From positions 62,001 through 126,000 of the forward strand of contig JBJOPS010000050.1 of assembly GCA_046050465.1 (NCBI GenBank): a stretch of 64,000 nucleotides of DNA. Direction: 5' to 3'. Shown piece by piece: positions 48,843 to 58,514 of this stretch (its first letter is position 1; every line of letters begins with the position of its first letter). Made by a program: the position numbers and the translations under genes. Origin of the DNA: Egaibacter sp046050465. Lineage in GTDB: Bacteria; Pseudomonadota; Gammaproteobacteria; Burkholderiales; Burkholderiaceae_C. The notes below the pieces were generated by a model. The model searched no databases and was not told where the DNA came from. It saw nothing but the letters and a program-made list of their open reading frames with translations.

Positions 48843-50858
48843 ATGGGGCTGGTCGCAGGCATACGGGGTGCAGTAAACGTTACCACGCGGCGTTGGTTGC
48901 TGTGGGGGGCTCTGGTGTTTTTGATTGCCGGGTTGCTCACCATTTTGGTGTGGCTGGCCGCACGCTATGAGGCCAGTCAATTGCAGGACCAGCTGGATCG
49001 GGATGCGGTAGACGCTGTCAGCGATGTACGTACCGGCCTTGTCCGTAACCTGCAGGCGCTGCAGGCGCTGCAGCCCAGCGGAGCACGTAAACCCGATGAC
49101 TGGACGGGTGATGCTGCCGTGCTGCTACGCGCACATCGGGAACTGCTTCGCATTGAGTTACGGGACAAGTCATACTCGATTGTGGCTGCCATCGACAGCC
49201 CTTTTCGCCCGCCGGTGTTTGATCGCCTGGGACGCAGCAGTCCATTGCCTGATGTACAGGTGGCTTGCAACAATGCACTGCGCACCAGTGGTGCGTCCTA
49301 TGCAGCCAGCTACTTTGTTCCTCAACGCGATGGCCTTGGGCTGGAGGTGATGGACATGTGTCTGCCGGTCTCGGCCGCTGGCAGTGTGACGGCATACCTC
49401 GTGGTTACTTATTCGCTGCAGGACATACTCACCGAACTGGTGGGGCGCCAGCTATCGCGCAGTCAGGATGTGTCGTTCATCGAAGCAGACGGTGCCCGGC
49501 TCGCCTTTCATGGTGTTGCCCGTCGTGGCACCCGGGTTTATAGCTCGCGCCAGTTGCTGGATTTGCCGGGAACCAAGATGGTGCTGCGCATCGATAGCTG
49601 GCGTGGTGCGCCTGACTTTTTCCCCAACCTGCTGACGGCCATTGTCACCGCCATGACGCTGGCGCTGGTAGGCGTGCTGGTGCTGCTGGCCCGCGATACC
49701 CGCAGGCGCCTGCGCGCCGAAGACGGCCTGGCCGATGCGCTGGCCTTTCGCAAGGCGATGGAGGACTCGCTCGTTACCGGCCTGCGTGCGCGCGACCTGC
49801 AGGGCCGCATTACCTATGTGAACCCCGCGTTTGCACAGATGGTGGGTTTTACCGCGCAGGAGCTGCAGGGCACCGGCACCCCTGCGCCCTACTGGCCGCC
49901 TGAGCTGGCTGATGAATACCAGCAGCGCCAGGCTATCCGCCTGGCCGGCAACGCACCCCCGCGAGACGGCTTTGAGTCCGTCTTCATGCACAAAGACGGC
50001 TCGCGTTTTCCGGTGCTGATCATCGAGGCGCCGCTGATCAACGCCGTGGGCAAACAGACCGGCTGGATGAGCGCGTTTCTGGACATCCGCGAGCAGCGCC
50101 GGGTGGAAGAGCTGTCCCGCGCGTCGCAAGACCGCCTGCAAGCCACCGCGCGGCTGGCTACCGTGGGCGAAATGGCGTCGCTGCTCAGCCACGAGCTCAA
50201 CCAGCCGCTGGCCGCCATCTCCAGCTACGCCACCGGCTCGATGAATTTGCTGCAGGATGGCCCGCCCGCCAAGGCCGATCTGGAGCTGGCCATGCGCCGC
50301 ATTGCCGAGCAGGCCGAGCGCGCGGGCAAGGTCATTAAAAGTGTGCACGACTTCGTGCGCCGCCGTGACCAGGCCCGCGAAGCCCTGGCGCCGCAAGCGC
50401 TGCTGGACGCCATCATGCCGCTGGTGAATCTGCAGGCGCGCAAGCTGTTTGTGCGGGTGGTTACGCGGCTGGGGGACGACCTGCCTACCGTGAGTTGCGA
50501 CCGAACCATGGTGGAGCAGGTGCTGCTGAACCTGGCGCGCAACGCCATGCAGGCCATGGACCAGCCTGGCATCCGCGACAAAACGCTGGTGATTCAGGTG
50601 AAACGTGCGGCGTCCAGCGAACGCGCCTCACACACCAGTGGCTGGCTGGAATTTTCGGTGGCCGACGTGGGCCCCGGCATTTCTGCCGAGGTGGCGAACA
50701 AACTGTTCACCCCGTTTTTCACCACCAAGTTGGAGGGCATGGGTCTGGGCCTGAGCCTGTGCCGCACCGTGGTGGAGCAGCACGGCGGCTTTCTCGGGTT
50801 TGAGGCCAATTACCCGCAGGGCACGGTGTTCCGGTTTACGCTGCCGGTGGCGGGTTGA
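48843..50858 (+). CDS. Membrane PAS-domain sensor histidine kinase
   Basis: A 671-residue kinase. It has TM1 near residues 17-38, a periplasmic sensor domain (about 40-260), and TM2 near 265-290 (FFPNLLTAIVTAMTLALVGV). A PAS domain follows (about 305-420, with GRITYVNPAFAQMVGFTAQE), then the H-box ATVGEMASLLSHELNQPLAA, the N-box LLNLARNAMQAM, and G-boxes DVGPGISAEV and GMGLGLSLC. This is the DctB/FixL-like class. No response regulator gene is adjacent. It abuts yhdP without a gap, so the two should be co-transcribed; the functional tie is unknown. Confidence 0.92.
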   Translation: MGLVAGIRGAVNVTTRRWLLWGALVFLIAGLLTILVWLAARYEASQLQDQLDRDAVDAVSDVRTGLVRNLQALQALQPSGARKPDDWTGDAAVLLRAHRELLRIELRDKSYSIVAAIDSPFRPPVFDRLGRSSPLPDVQVACNNALRTSGASYAASYFVPQRDGLGLEVMDMCLPVSAAGSVTAYLVVTYSLQDILTELVGRQLSRSQDVSFIEADGARLAFHGVARRGTRVYSSRQLLDLPGTKMVLRIDSWRGAPDFFPNLLTAIVTAMTLALVGVLVLLARDTRRRLRAEDGLADALAFRKAMEDSLVTGLRARDLQGRITYVNPAFAQMVGFTAQELQGTGTPAPYWPPELADEYQQRQAIRLAGNAPPRDGFESVFMHKDGSRFPVLIIEAPLINAVGKQTGWMSAFLDIREQRRVEELSRASQDRLQATARLATVGEMASLLSHELNQPLAAISSYATGSMNLLQDGPPAKADLELAMRRIAEQAERAGKVIKSVHDFVRRRDQAREALAPQALLDAIMPLVNLQARKLFVRVVTRLGDDLPTVSCDRTMVEQVLLNLARNAMQAMDQPGIRDKTLVIQVKRAASSERASHTSGWLEFSVADVGPGISAEVANKLFTPFFTTKLEGMGLGLSLCRTVVEQHGGFLGFEANYPQGTVFRFTLPVAG

Positions 50859-50924
50859 TCCCTCCTCAAGTGTGGAATTACGCCATGACCTTGGATCGTG
50901 GCTGCGCGCTTTTAACTTCATTTC

Positions 50925-50942
50925 ATAAATAAAGTTATTTAT
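50925..50942. promoter_or_regulatory. AT-rich palindrome upstream of the thioesterase gene
   Basis: ATAAATAA-AG-TTATTTAT is a perfect 8-bp inverted repeat in GC-rich surroundings, 31 bases before the thioesterase start. It could be an operator or part of an AT-rich promoter; the binding protein is unknown. Confidence 0.4.
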
Positions 50943-50973
50943 AGTTGGGGCATTCTGCCCATCTGGAGCCCCC

Positions 50974-51396
50974 ATGCGCATCTGGAAAAAAGACATTTCA
51001 ATTGAATTGCTGACCACTGCCCACGTGGACACGGCGGTGTCCCTGCTGGGCATGGAGTTCCTGGAAGTGGGGGATGATTTCATTCGCGGCCGTGTGCCGG
51101 TGGACGAGCGCACCCGCCAGCCGTATGGCCTGCTGCACGGCGGTGTATCGGTGGTGCTGGCCGAAACGCTGGGCTCGTGCGGCGCGATGTACGCATCGCC
51201 GGAAGGTTACCGCGCAGTGGGGCTGGACATCAATGCCAACCACCTCAAGGGCGCCACCAGCGGCTGGGTGACCGGCATCACGCGCCCCGTGCACATTGGA
51301 CGCACCACGTCGGTCTGGCAGATTGACATGAGCAACGACGCCGGCGAGATGACCTGCGTGTCACGCATCACCATGGCGATTCTGGCGCCGCGCTGA
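50974..51396 (+). CDS. Hotdog-fold acyl-CoA thioesterase (YdiI/PaaI-like)
   Basis: A 140-residue hotdog protein. GLLHGGVSVVLAETLGSCGA carries the family H-G-G and the catalytic acidic residue, followed by VGLDINANHLKGATSGWVTG. This matches the YdiI/MenI/EntH group, which hydrolyses aromatic or aliphatic acyl-CoA. No menaquinone or siderophore genes are near, so a housekeeping or detoxifying role is possible. It converges on an SDR gene. Confidence 0.9.
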   Translation: MRIWKKDISIELLTTAHVDTAVSLLGMEFLEVGDDFIRGRVPVDERTRQPYGLLHGGVSVVLAETLGSCGAMYASPEGYRAVGLDINANHLKGATSGWVTGITRPVHIGRTTSVWQIDMSNDAGEMTCVSRITMAILAPR

Positions 51397-51413
51397 TCCC
51401 CATCATCGGCGCC

Positions 51414-52250
51414 TTACATGGGTGAAGCCGGGTGCGGTGAGCCGTCGTAGGCACCCCAGATGGACTGGTCGTATTCGATCACCGACCCCGTCATCAGGCC
51501 AGACTCGGCGGTGCACAAGAACGCCACGGCGCGCGCCACTTCTTTGGGATCTACCAAGCGACCGAAGGGCTGCGAGGCAGACACCTGCTCCAGCCAGTCG
51601 GCATCGGCCTTGTGGAATTCGCGCTGGATGCGGTCTTCGCCTTCTGAGGCCATCCAGCCGATGTTCAGGCCGTTCACGCGGATACGGTTGCGCAGCAGCC
51701 CGTAGGCGGTGTTGCGCGTGAGGGTGGCGAGTGCACCTTTGGATGTGCAGTAGGCAGCCAGAAAAGGCTGGCCCGCCATGGCCGACATGGAGCCGATGTT
51801 GACGATGTTGCCTTCTATTTTTTCGCGCCGCATCACCGACACCGCCTCCTGCATCAGGAAAAACGGCGCCCGCACGTTGATTGTAAACATGCGGTCAAAC
51901 AGCTCGGGCGAAGTGTCAAGCAACGTGCCGCGGTCGGTGATGGCGGCGGCATTCACCAGAATGTCCACGCGCCCAAATTGTTTGTCAGCCTGCTGAACCA
52001 CGTTGCGACAGTCTTCCACCAGTGCCAGGTCGGCTGGCACATACAGCGCCTGCGCGCCGGTCTGGCGAATGCGCTCGGCCTGGGCCTGGCCCTTGTCGCG
52101 GTTACGCCCGCAGATCACCACGGCGCACGCGCCGCGCTCGGCCAGCAAATGGGCGATGGCGGCGCCCAGCCCCTGCGTGCCGCCGGTGACCACGGCCACC
52201 TTGCCTTGCAGTGAAACCAGTGTCGAAGCTGTTGATGATGTGGGTGCCAT
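51414..52250 (-). CDS. SDR-family oxidoreductase paired with a dioxygenase-like gene
   Basis: A 278-residue classical SDR with TGGTQGLG (cofactor), VNAAAITDRG, a catalytic serine in NIGSMSAMAGQPFL and YCTSK as the catalytic pair, plus a 25-residue C-terminal tail after TGSVIEYDQSIWG. It lies 32 bases downstream of the phytanoyl-CoA-dioxygenase-type gene on the same strand and is probably co-transcribed, so it may oxidise or reduce the hydroxylated product. Substrate unknown. Confidence 0.87.
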   Translation of the reverse strand: MAPTSSTASTLVSLQGKVAVVTGGTQGLGAAIAHLLAERGACAVVICGRNRDKGQAQAERIRQTGAQALYVPADLALVEDCRNVVQQADKQFGRVDILVNAAAITDRGTLLDTSPELFDRMFTINVRAPFFLMQEAVSVMRREKIEGNIVNIGSMSAMAGQPFLAAYCTSKGALATLTRNTAYGLLRNRIRVNGLNIGWMASEGEDRIQREFHKADADWLEQVSASQPFGRLVDPKEVARAVAFLCTAESGLMTGSVIEYDQSIWGAYDGSPHPASPM

Positions 52251-52282
52251 GTTGCAGGTGTCTCCAAGATTGAAATATGGAT

Positions 52283-53491
52283 TCAGGTGAGTTTCTTGCC
52301 GGCTTGTGCCAGCAATGCTTCATTCAGTTGAGCAGCGGGCCACTGCTCTGCGAGAGCACGTCTTAACAGATCCTGCTGGCTCGCAGGCGCCAGGCCACCC
52401 AGCGGCGGGTCGCGGTCCAGGTTGGTGGGGAAAGCATACCCTTCGGCGCAGGCGGCAATGGCGCATTCGATTTCGGCCGCGGTGAGCGCGTTGGCCTGCT
52501 GCATCGCCAGCAGTGCGGGATACAACGCCTGCGACATGCGCACGCGGTCAACAGATTCCATGGCACGACCAAACGCCGACGATACCTGCAACAGATTGGC
52601 CATGCGGTGAATGTGTGCCGATCGGTTGTGGCCGGCCGCGTGCATCAGCGCCGGGTTGAAAAACACGGCGTCGCCTTTTTTTAGCGGCAGCTGCACATGG
52701 TGGGCGTCGAAGAAGGCCTGAAACTCCGGGTGCCCCGCCACCAGATAACCCGGCAGGTATTTTTGCGAGTGCGGCAAATACAGCGTGGGGCCGCTTTCCA
52801 GCGGCATGTCCACATGAGCCACTGCGCCTTGCAGCGTGAGCAACGGCGACAGCCGGTGCACATGCGCTGGAAAGCGCGCGGCGCTGGCACCCGTGTAGAA
52901 ACCCAGGTGGTAATCGCGGTGCGCCATCTGCGCCTGCCCTCCGGGGTTGACACAGTTCACCTGCGACGTCACCTGGTACGCCGGGCCCAGCCAGGCCTCG
53001 CACACCAGTGCCAGCATGTCGTTGCCATAGTAGGCCGCGAACAGCTCAGGCTCACGCAGGCACATCTTCTCCAGCGCGTTCCACACACGGTCGTTCGCGC
53101 CCGGCTTGGCAAAATGATCTGCACCACTTCCGTTCAGACGCCCCTCGGCAATCAGTGCCTGAAACTGCTCGGTGGCGGCATCTATCACGGTCAGGTCTTC
53201 GAACAGCCTTTGCAGCACCAGTACGCCCGGCCCGTCTGCCCAGACTGACGCCCACCGGGCTTGCAGCGCACGGCGCTGCGCGTCCATCTGGTCTGGCGCG
53301 CCACGCCATTGGCGCCGCAAGACCGCACAGTCGTAAACCGGTACGCCCAGCGTGGTGTGCCCGGCGAAGGGGTCGTCATGTCCGTCGTGTGGAGAGGTTT
53401 GCAGCAGCAGCGCCAGATCACGTACCTGACTGTTGCGTGGGTCCAACCAGGTTGTGCAAGCGGTAGTGTCAGGCAGGGATAACGTAGTCAT
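52283..53491 (-). CDS. Phytanoyl-CoA dioxygenase (PhyH)-family Fe(II)/2-oxoglutarate oxygenase
   Basis: A 402-residue protein of the PhyH type. The facial triad is visible as His191-x-Asp193 in QMAHRDYHLGFY and the distal histidine in ALMHAAGHNRSAHIHR, with an arginine there for 2-oxoglutarate. SGPTLYLPHSQKYLPGYLVA precedes it. These oxygenases hydroxylate small molecules using O2, iron and 2-oxoglutarate. It forms an apparent two-gene operon with the downstream SDR. The substrate cannot be inferred; no transporter or CoA ligase is adjacent. Confidence 0.85.
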   Translation of the reverse strand: MTTLSLPDTTACTTWLDPRNSQVRDLALLLQTSPHDGHDDPFAGHTTLGVPVYDCAVLRRQWRGAPDQMDAQRRALQARWASVWADGPGVLVLQRLFEDLTVIDAATEQFQALIAEGRLNGSGADHFAKPGANDRVWNALEKMCLREPELFAAYYGNDMLALVCEAWLGPAYQVTSQVNCVNPGGQAQMAHRDYHLGFYTGASAARFPAHVHRLSPLLTLQGAVAHVDMPLESGPTLYLPHSQKYLPGYLVAGHPEFQAFFDAHHVQLPLKKGDAVFFNPALMHAAGHNRSAHIHRMANLLQVSSAFGRAMESVDRVRMSQALYPALLAMQQANALTAAEIECAIAACAEGYAFPTNLDRDPPLGGLAPASQQDLLRRALAEQWPAAQLNEALLAQAGKKLT

Positions 53492-53607
53492 GGGAGGGGC
53501 TCACCTTTTGATGAAGCGGGGGTATTGGGCTGGAAAATTCACAATGCGTTTTTGTGTGCCGGTAATCGCACCCGACAACTTGCCGGCATCCTGATGGGGT
53601 TAGGACT

Positions 53608-55644
53608 TCATGAGGCCCGCTCAAGCAGCGACCGAAAAGCATCCGGCTGAAGCGGGCCTGCGCAAAGATAGCCCTGAAAATACTCAATGCCGCGTCCGGC
53701 AACCCAGTCCAGTTGTGCCTGCGTTTCCACGCCTTCGGCCACCACTGACATACCCAAAGCCCTGCCCAGCGAGGCGATCAGCTCAGCCAGCGGCTTTTCT
53801 TCATCCCTGCTCTGGATGAAGGTTTTGTCAATTTTCAAGGTATCGATCGGGTAGCGTTGCAGGTAGGCCAAATTTGAATAGCCGGTACCAAAGTCGTCCA
53901 GGGCAATGGACATTCCCAACGCTGCAATGGCCTGCAGCACGGAGGCGGAGCGATCATCACCCCCCAAAAGCATGGACTCGGTAATCTCAATGCCCATGTT
54001 GGCTGGGCTGCAATGCGATGCCAGCAGCGTCTCGCGTAGTTGCGCCACAAGTGCCGGGTCCCAAAACTGGCGCGCAGACAGGTTGACATGCACCTTAAGG
54101 TGATGCCCTTGTGCGATCCATGCCACTTGCTGGCGGGTGGCCATTTCGAATACCTGCTGGCCCAGTTTCAAAATCATGCCGGTGCTCTCGCAAAGAGGAA
54201 TGAAGGCATCCGGCATCATCAGGCCCCGCTGCGGATGGCGCCAGCGCACCAGAGCCTCCGCACCTTTAATCTGACATGTTTGCGTACATACCAGTGGCTG
54301 GTAATGAACCTCGAATTCCCCACGCTCAAGTGCGTGACGCAAATCAGACTCGAGTGCCGTGCGCACGCTCACCGCGGTACCCATGTCTTCGTCATAGTAG
54401 GCTATTTCACTGCGTCCGCGCTCCTTGCCGGAATACATCGCAAGGTCAGCTTTGCGAAGCAGCGTCTCAAAATCTGTTCCGTCACGGGGGTACAGACTAA
54501 CGCCCATGGTCGGGGTAATCAGTACCTCCGTACCACGCAGAATTACAGGCTGCGACACACTATTGAGGACCCGCTCCCTAACCCGGTCAACCTCACCCAG
54601 TATGTCCCGCGATGAAAGCAAAATCAGGAACTCATCGCCACCCAGGCGCGCCACCAGGTCTGAACTGCGCGTCGCCTTGCGCAGCCGGGCGGCCACATGG
54701 ATGAGCAAATCATCTCCGGCAGCATGGCCCAAGGTATCGTTGACATCCTTGAAGTGGTCAAGGTCAATGAATATCAGGGCGGCCTCACGTCCCTGGCTGT
54801 GAACCTCCTGCACAGCACCGGTGAAGCGTTGAATGACGTGGCTGCGATTGGGCAGGCCCGTCAACCCGTCATGCATCGCCAGAAAATTGGCTTTGGCTTC
54901 AGTTCGCTTGAGCGCACTAACGTCAACTTCGCTGATCAAAATTGCCGCTTCTCCCGTGACGGCATCGAGACAGTTGCGGGCAGAAAGCTCATGCCAGCGA
55001 TCGCCTTCGGAGGTGCGAACGGACAGCGTAAAAGTATTGGGGTGCTCCGCTTTCAGCGAATTCATCAGGCAAAGGTAGTCCTGCGGATCCACAATCCGGT
55101 CCTCAAGCCGTTGCTCATGGACACGCGCAGAAGCCCTTGCCGCGGGATTTCGGTAAAGGGCAACACCATTGCTGTCGTAGAGTGAAATCATCACCGGGGT
55201 ATGCAGCAGGGCCTCTACCGAGCGCAGGGACTCTGGTGCTTCTGTGCGGATGGGACCTGCATGGCATAACATCGCCATTCGGTTGTCGTCCAGGCGGTGA
55301 CCACTGAATCGCACATACAAGCAAACCGGTGCACCACCCGGATACAAGGTCCACTGCTCATTGAACACCACGTCACCAGTCATGAAGTCGCTCTGGTACT
55401 GAACCAGCCGTCTGGCGACCGACTCCGACATGTCACACCCCATGTTTCGGGCACACAACTCCGCGAGTGATTTGGCACCCCATACGGCTATGGCCGCAGC
55501 ATTTGCCCAATATACCAACCGGTGGTCTATGTCAAAAATCCATATTGGCTGGTTAATCAGATCCAGTGATTCATAGCGCAACGTCCGGGCAGACAACGTC
55601 TGCTCTGAAATTTCAACGCATGCTGGCACAGTATCTGCTGTCAC
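53608..55644 (-). CDS. PAS-GGDEF-EAL cyclic-di-GMP signalling protein
   Basis: A 678-residue soluble protein. It has PAS-like regions (about residues 20-235), then a GGDEF domain with an intact VARLGGDEFLILL and an inhibitory-site RSSD just upstream. An EAL domain follows with GAEALVRWRHPQ, GIEITESMLLGG, LDDFGTGYSNLAYLQRYP, LKIDKTFI and VVAEGVETQAQLD, so the metal and catalytic residues look intact. It could both make and degrade c-di-GMP, with PAS input setting the balance. No TM segment is evident. It stands alone between the PhyH-type and GST genes. Confidence 0.94.
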   Translation of the reverse strand: MTADTVPACVEISEQTLSARTLRYESLDLINQPIWIFDIDHRLVYWANAAAIAVWGAKSLAELCARNMGCDMSESVARRLVQYQSDFMTGDVVFNEQWTLYPGGAPVCLYVRFSGHRLDDNRMAMLCHAGPIRTEAPESLRSVEALLHTPVMISLYDSNGVALYRNPAARASARVHEQRLEDRIVDPQDYLCLMNSLKAEHPNTFTLSVRTSEGDRWHELSARNCLDAVTGEAAILISEVDVSALKRTEAKANFLAMHDGLTGLPNRSHVIQRFTGAVQEVHSQGREAALIFIDLDHFKDVNDTLGHAAGDDLLIHVAARLRKATRSSDLVARLGGDEFLILLSSRDILGEVDRVRERVLNSVSQPVILRGTEVLITPTMGVSLYPRDGTDFETLLRKADLAMYSGKERGRSEIAYYDEDMGTAVSVRTALESDLRHALERGEFEVHYQPLVCTQTCQIKGAEALVRWRHPQRGLMMPDAFIPLCESTGMILKLGQQVFEMATRQQVAWIAQGHHLKVHVNLSARQFWDPALVAQLRETLLASHCSPANMGIEITESMLLGGDDRSASVLQAIAALGMSIALDDFGTGYSNLAYLQRYPIDTLKIDKTFIQSRDEEKPLAELIASLGRALGMSVVAEGVETQAQLDWVAGRGIEYFQGYLCAGPLQPDAFRSLLERAS

Positions 55645-55654
55645 AGTTTATTGG

Positions 55655-56275
55655 TCACTCGGGCAGCAGGGCCTTGATGTCGACGTAGCCAGCGGTAGCC
55701 TTGACGCGCTGGATCCAGCTGACCACAGCGGGGAACCGGTCCAGATCAAAACCACCCTGAGCCGCTAGATGGGTATAACCAAATACAGCGATATCTCCCA
55801 CTGAGTACCCATGGTCGGTAATGAAGTCACGGGTGCTGAGATGACTGTCAAGAATGCCTAGCGCCCGATGCCCGGCATCAAGCCATCGGGGGATATCTGC
55901 CAAGTGCTCTTTCTTTAACGCTGGCACGATATGTGTGAAGAAACGTGCTGGTGCAATATTCGGTTCAAGCTGGGTTTGCTCGAAAAGCATCCATTGAACC
56001 ACCTGCGCACAAGAGACGGGGTCTGAAGGCATGAGGCTGGAGCCTTGCGCGAAAAACCAGGCTATGGCATTGGATTCCCCGATGCCTTTACCATCGGTCA
56101 TCGCCAGATAAGGGACTTGCCCACGCGGGTTGATGCGCAAATAATCCGGGCCACGGGTTTCACCCTTCAGGACATCAATCGCTTGCATCGGACATGATTG
56201 CCCTGTTTGACGCAAAACAAGTGCTGGCTTGAAACTATTGCCCGAACCGGCCGTGAAATAAAGCGTATGGCTCAT
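55655..56275 (-). CDS. Glutathione S-transferase family protein
   Basis: A 206-residue GST: LYFTAGSGNSFKPALVLRQT with the catalytic-region serine, INPRGQVPYLAM with the cis-proline, and GIGESNAIAWFFAQGS with the E-S glutathione pair, then the helical domain with HGYSVGDIAVFGYTHLA. It lies 10 bases downstream of the end of the GGDEF-EAL gene, separated from the other genes by a 120-base gap. Substrate unknown. Confidence 0.88.
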   Translation of the reverse strand: MSHTLYFTAGSGNSFKPALVLRQTGQSCPMQAIDVLKGETRGPDYLRINPRGQVPYLAMTDGKGIGESNAIAWFFAQGSSLMPSDPVSCAQVVQWMLFEQTQLEPNIAPARFFTHIVPALKKEHLADIPRWLDAGHRALGILDSHLSTRDFITDHGYSVGDIAVFGYTHLAAQGGFDLDRFPAVVSWIQRVKATAGYVDIKALLPE

Positions 56276-56398
56276 GATTTCCGCAAATTAAGTCCCCATA
56301 TGAGGATGACACACCCCGGATCATCGTGCGGACAATACCATTGTCCGGCGTAATTTCCAACTGTCAACTGCTTCGGAAGGTGATTGAGGCCCGGCAAT

Positions 56399-57001
56399 TC
56401 ACGCCTTTGCCGACCCCGGGCGTTCTTCTATTGCGGTCTGCGCCATGCGCTCACTCTTCCAGTACACATCATCACCCACAGTGCCGTCAGCGCGGTAGCG
56501 GTTAAGCGTGCGGGCAAACACAAACATCAAGTCCGACAGGCGATTGAGGTATTGGCGTGGGGTGTCCTTGAGTGCCTCTTCGTTACCCAGCGCCACCACA
56601 GTACGCTCGGCTCTGCGGGCAACCGTGCGGCACACATGGGCCAGTGATGCGGCTCGCGTGCCGGCAGGCAGGATAAATTCTTGCAGCCGCGGCAATCGTT
56701 CGTTGTGTTCAGCCAGGGCCTCGTCCAGCGTCAACACTGCCCCAGGCATTAACAGTTCATAGCCTGGAATAGACAGCTCGCCGCCCAAGTTAAACAGCTG
56801 GTGCTGAATCTCCACCAGCAGCGTGCGTGCACCTGTGGGCATGTCTTCGCACAGCAACAACCCTATATGCGAGTTAAGCTCGTCAACATCCCCCATGGCC
56901 TGCACGCGCAGGCTATTTTTGGAAACGCGGGTGTTGTCGCCCAAGCCTGTGGTACCGTTATCGCCCGTACGGGTGGCTATTTGTGTGAGGCGATTACCCA
57001 T
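56399..57001 (-). CDS. Cob(I)alamin adenosyltransferase, PduO/MMAB type
   Basis: A 200-residue enzyme. The ATP-binding N-terminus TRTGDNGTTGLGDNTRVSKN and the VDELNSHIGLLL, RTVARRAERTVVAL and YLNRLSDLMFVFARTLN helices are typical of PduO-type adenosyltransferases. It transfers the 5'-deoxyadenosyl group of ATP to cob(I)alamin to make coenzyme B12. The start at ATG 57001 matches the family; an in-frame ATG ten codons upstream is possible. It is divergent from the FAD oxidase gene. Confidence 0.93.
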   Translation of the reverse strand: MGNRLTQIATRTGDNGTTGLGDNTRVSKNSLRVQAMGDVDELNSHIGLLLCEDMPTGARTLLVEIQHQLFNLGGELSIPGYELLMPGAVLTLDEALAEHNERLPRLQEFILPAGTRAASLAHVCRTVARRAERTVVALGNEEALKDTPRQYLNRLSDLMFVFARTLNRYRADGTVGDDVYWKSERMAQTAIEERPGSAKA

Positions 57002-57089
57002 GGTGGATTTCCTTTGAGCTGTCTTTGACAAAAGATGTGTATTGTCGCGTCAGATCCACATCACCAAAAACGCACCCTTTGGAGCATTT

Positions 57090-58514
57090 ATGAACGCACC
57101 GGCCAAAACTGCCCATCTGCTCCCCTCAATCTGCCAGCGCGCCACGCCGCAGGCATTGATCGACGCGCTGAAAACCCGCTTTGCCGCCAACTGCTCCACT
57201 GCGCTGGTGGTGCGTGAACAGCATGGGCGGGATGAATCGTCTTTCTCCGCACCGCCGCCCTCTGCCGTGGTGTTTGCCGAATCCACCCGCGACGTGGCCG
57301 ACGCCGTGAAACTGGCGGGCGACTACAACGTGCCGGTAATCCCCTTTGGCGTGGGCTCGTCGCTGGAGGGCCACCTGCTGGCGGTGCAGGGCGGCATCAG
57401 CATCGACGTGAGCCGCATGAACAAGGTGCTGAGCATCAACGCTGAAGATTTGACGGTGACCGTGCAGCCCGGCGTCACACGCAAGCAGCTCAACGAAGAG
57501 ATCAAGAGCACGGGCCTGTTTTTCCCGATTGACCCCGGCGCCGATGCGTCGATTGGTGGCATGGCAGCCACGCGCGCCAGCGGCACCAACGCCGTGCGCT
57601 ACGGCACCATGCGCGAAAACGTGCTGGCGCTGGAGGTGGTGACGGCAGACGGCTCCGTCATCCGCACCGGCACCCGCGCCAAAAAATCGAGTGCGGGTTA
57701 CGACCTGACACGCCTGATGGTCGGCAGCGAAGGCACGCTGGGGGTGATGACCGGGATCACGCTGAAGATTTACCCGCTGCCCGAAGCCGTGTCTGCCGCG
57801 ATCTGCTCATTCCCCAGCATTGAGGCGGCTGTGCGCACCACGATTCAGGTGATCCAGCTGGGCGTGCCGATTGCGCGTGTGGAGCTGATCGACAAAAACA
57901 CCGTGCGCGTGGTGAACGCCTACGCCAAGCTGGGTTTGCGCGAAGAGCCCATGCTGTTGATGGAATTCCACGGCTCCCCGGCGAGCGTGAAGGAGCAGGC
58001 GCAGACCGTGCAGGAAATTGCCGGCGACCTGGGTGGCAACGCCTTTGAGTGGGCCGAAACCCCGGAAGAGCGCACCCGGCTGTGGACCGCGCGGCACAAC
58101 GCCTACTTTGCCGCCGTACAGTCCAAACCCGGCTGCCGGGTGATTTCAACCGACACCTGTGTGCCCATCAGCCGCCTGGCGGACTGCCTGCTGGACTCGG
58201 TAGCCGAGGCAGACGCCAGCGGCATTGCGTACTTTCTGGTGGGCCACGTGGGCGACGGCAACTTCCACTTTGGTTACCTGCTGGATCCCAACATTCCCAA
58301 AGAGCGTGAAGTGGCCGAGGCGCTGAACCACCGGCTGGTGGCGCGTGCGCTCAAACTGGAAGGCACCTGCACCGGCGAACACGGCGTGGGCCTGCACAAG
58401 ATGGATTTTCTGGTAACCGAAGCGGGTGTGGGCGCGGTGGACATGATGCGCACCATCAAACGGGCCCTGGACCCGAAGAACATCATGAATCCCGGGAAAA
58501 TCCTTTCGCTATAG
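57090..58514 (+). CDS. FAD-linked oxidase, D-lactate/glycolate dehydrogenase (GlcD/Dld) family
   Basis: A 474-residue flavoprotein. The FAD-binding type 4 domain has VPVIPFGVGSSLEGHLLAVQ, DPGADASIGGMAATRASGTN and LMVGSEGTLGVMTGITLKIY. The C-terminal cap has FLVGHVGDGNFHFGYLLDPN with metal or substrate histidines and GTCTGEHGVGLHKMDFL. These enzymes oxidise D-2-hydroxy acids such as D-lactate. The ATG at 57090 follows TTTGGAGCATTT. The stop codon TAG lies inside a copy of the 66-nt repeat. Confidence 0.9.
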   Translation: MNAPAKTAHLLPSICQRATPQALIDALKTRFAANCSTALVVREQHGRDESSFSAPPPSAVVFAESTRDVADAVKLAGDYNVPVIPFGVGSSLEGHLLAVQGGISIDVSRMNKVLSINAEDLTVTVQPGVTRKQLNEEIKSTGLFFPIDPGADASIGGMAATRASGTNAVRYGTMRENVLALEVVTADGSVIRTGTRAKKSSAGYDLTRLMVGSEGTLGVMTGITLKIYPLPEAVSAAICSFPSIEAAVRTTIQVIQLGVPIARVELIDKNTVRVVNAYAKLGLREEPMLLMEFHGSPASVKEQAQTVQEIAGDLGGNAFEWAETPEERTRLWTARHNAYFAAVQSKPGCRVISTDTCVPISRLADCLLDSVAEADASGIAYFLVGHVGDGNFHFGYLLDPNIPKEREVAEALNHRLVARALKLEGTCTGEHGVGLHKMDFLVTEAGVGAVDMMRTIKRALDPKNIMNPGKILSL

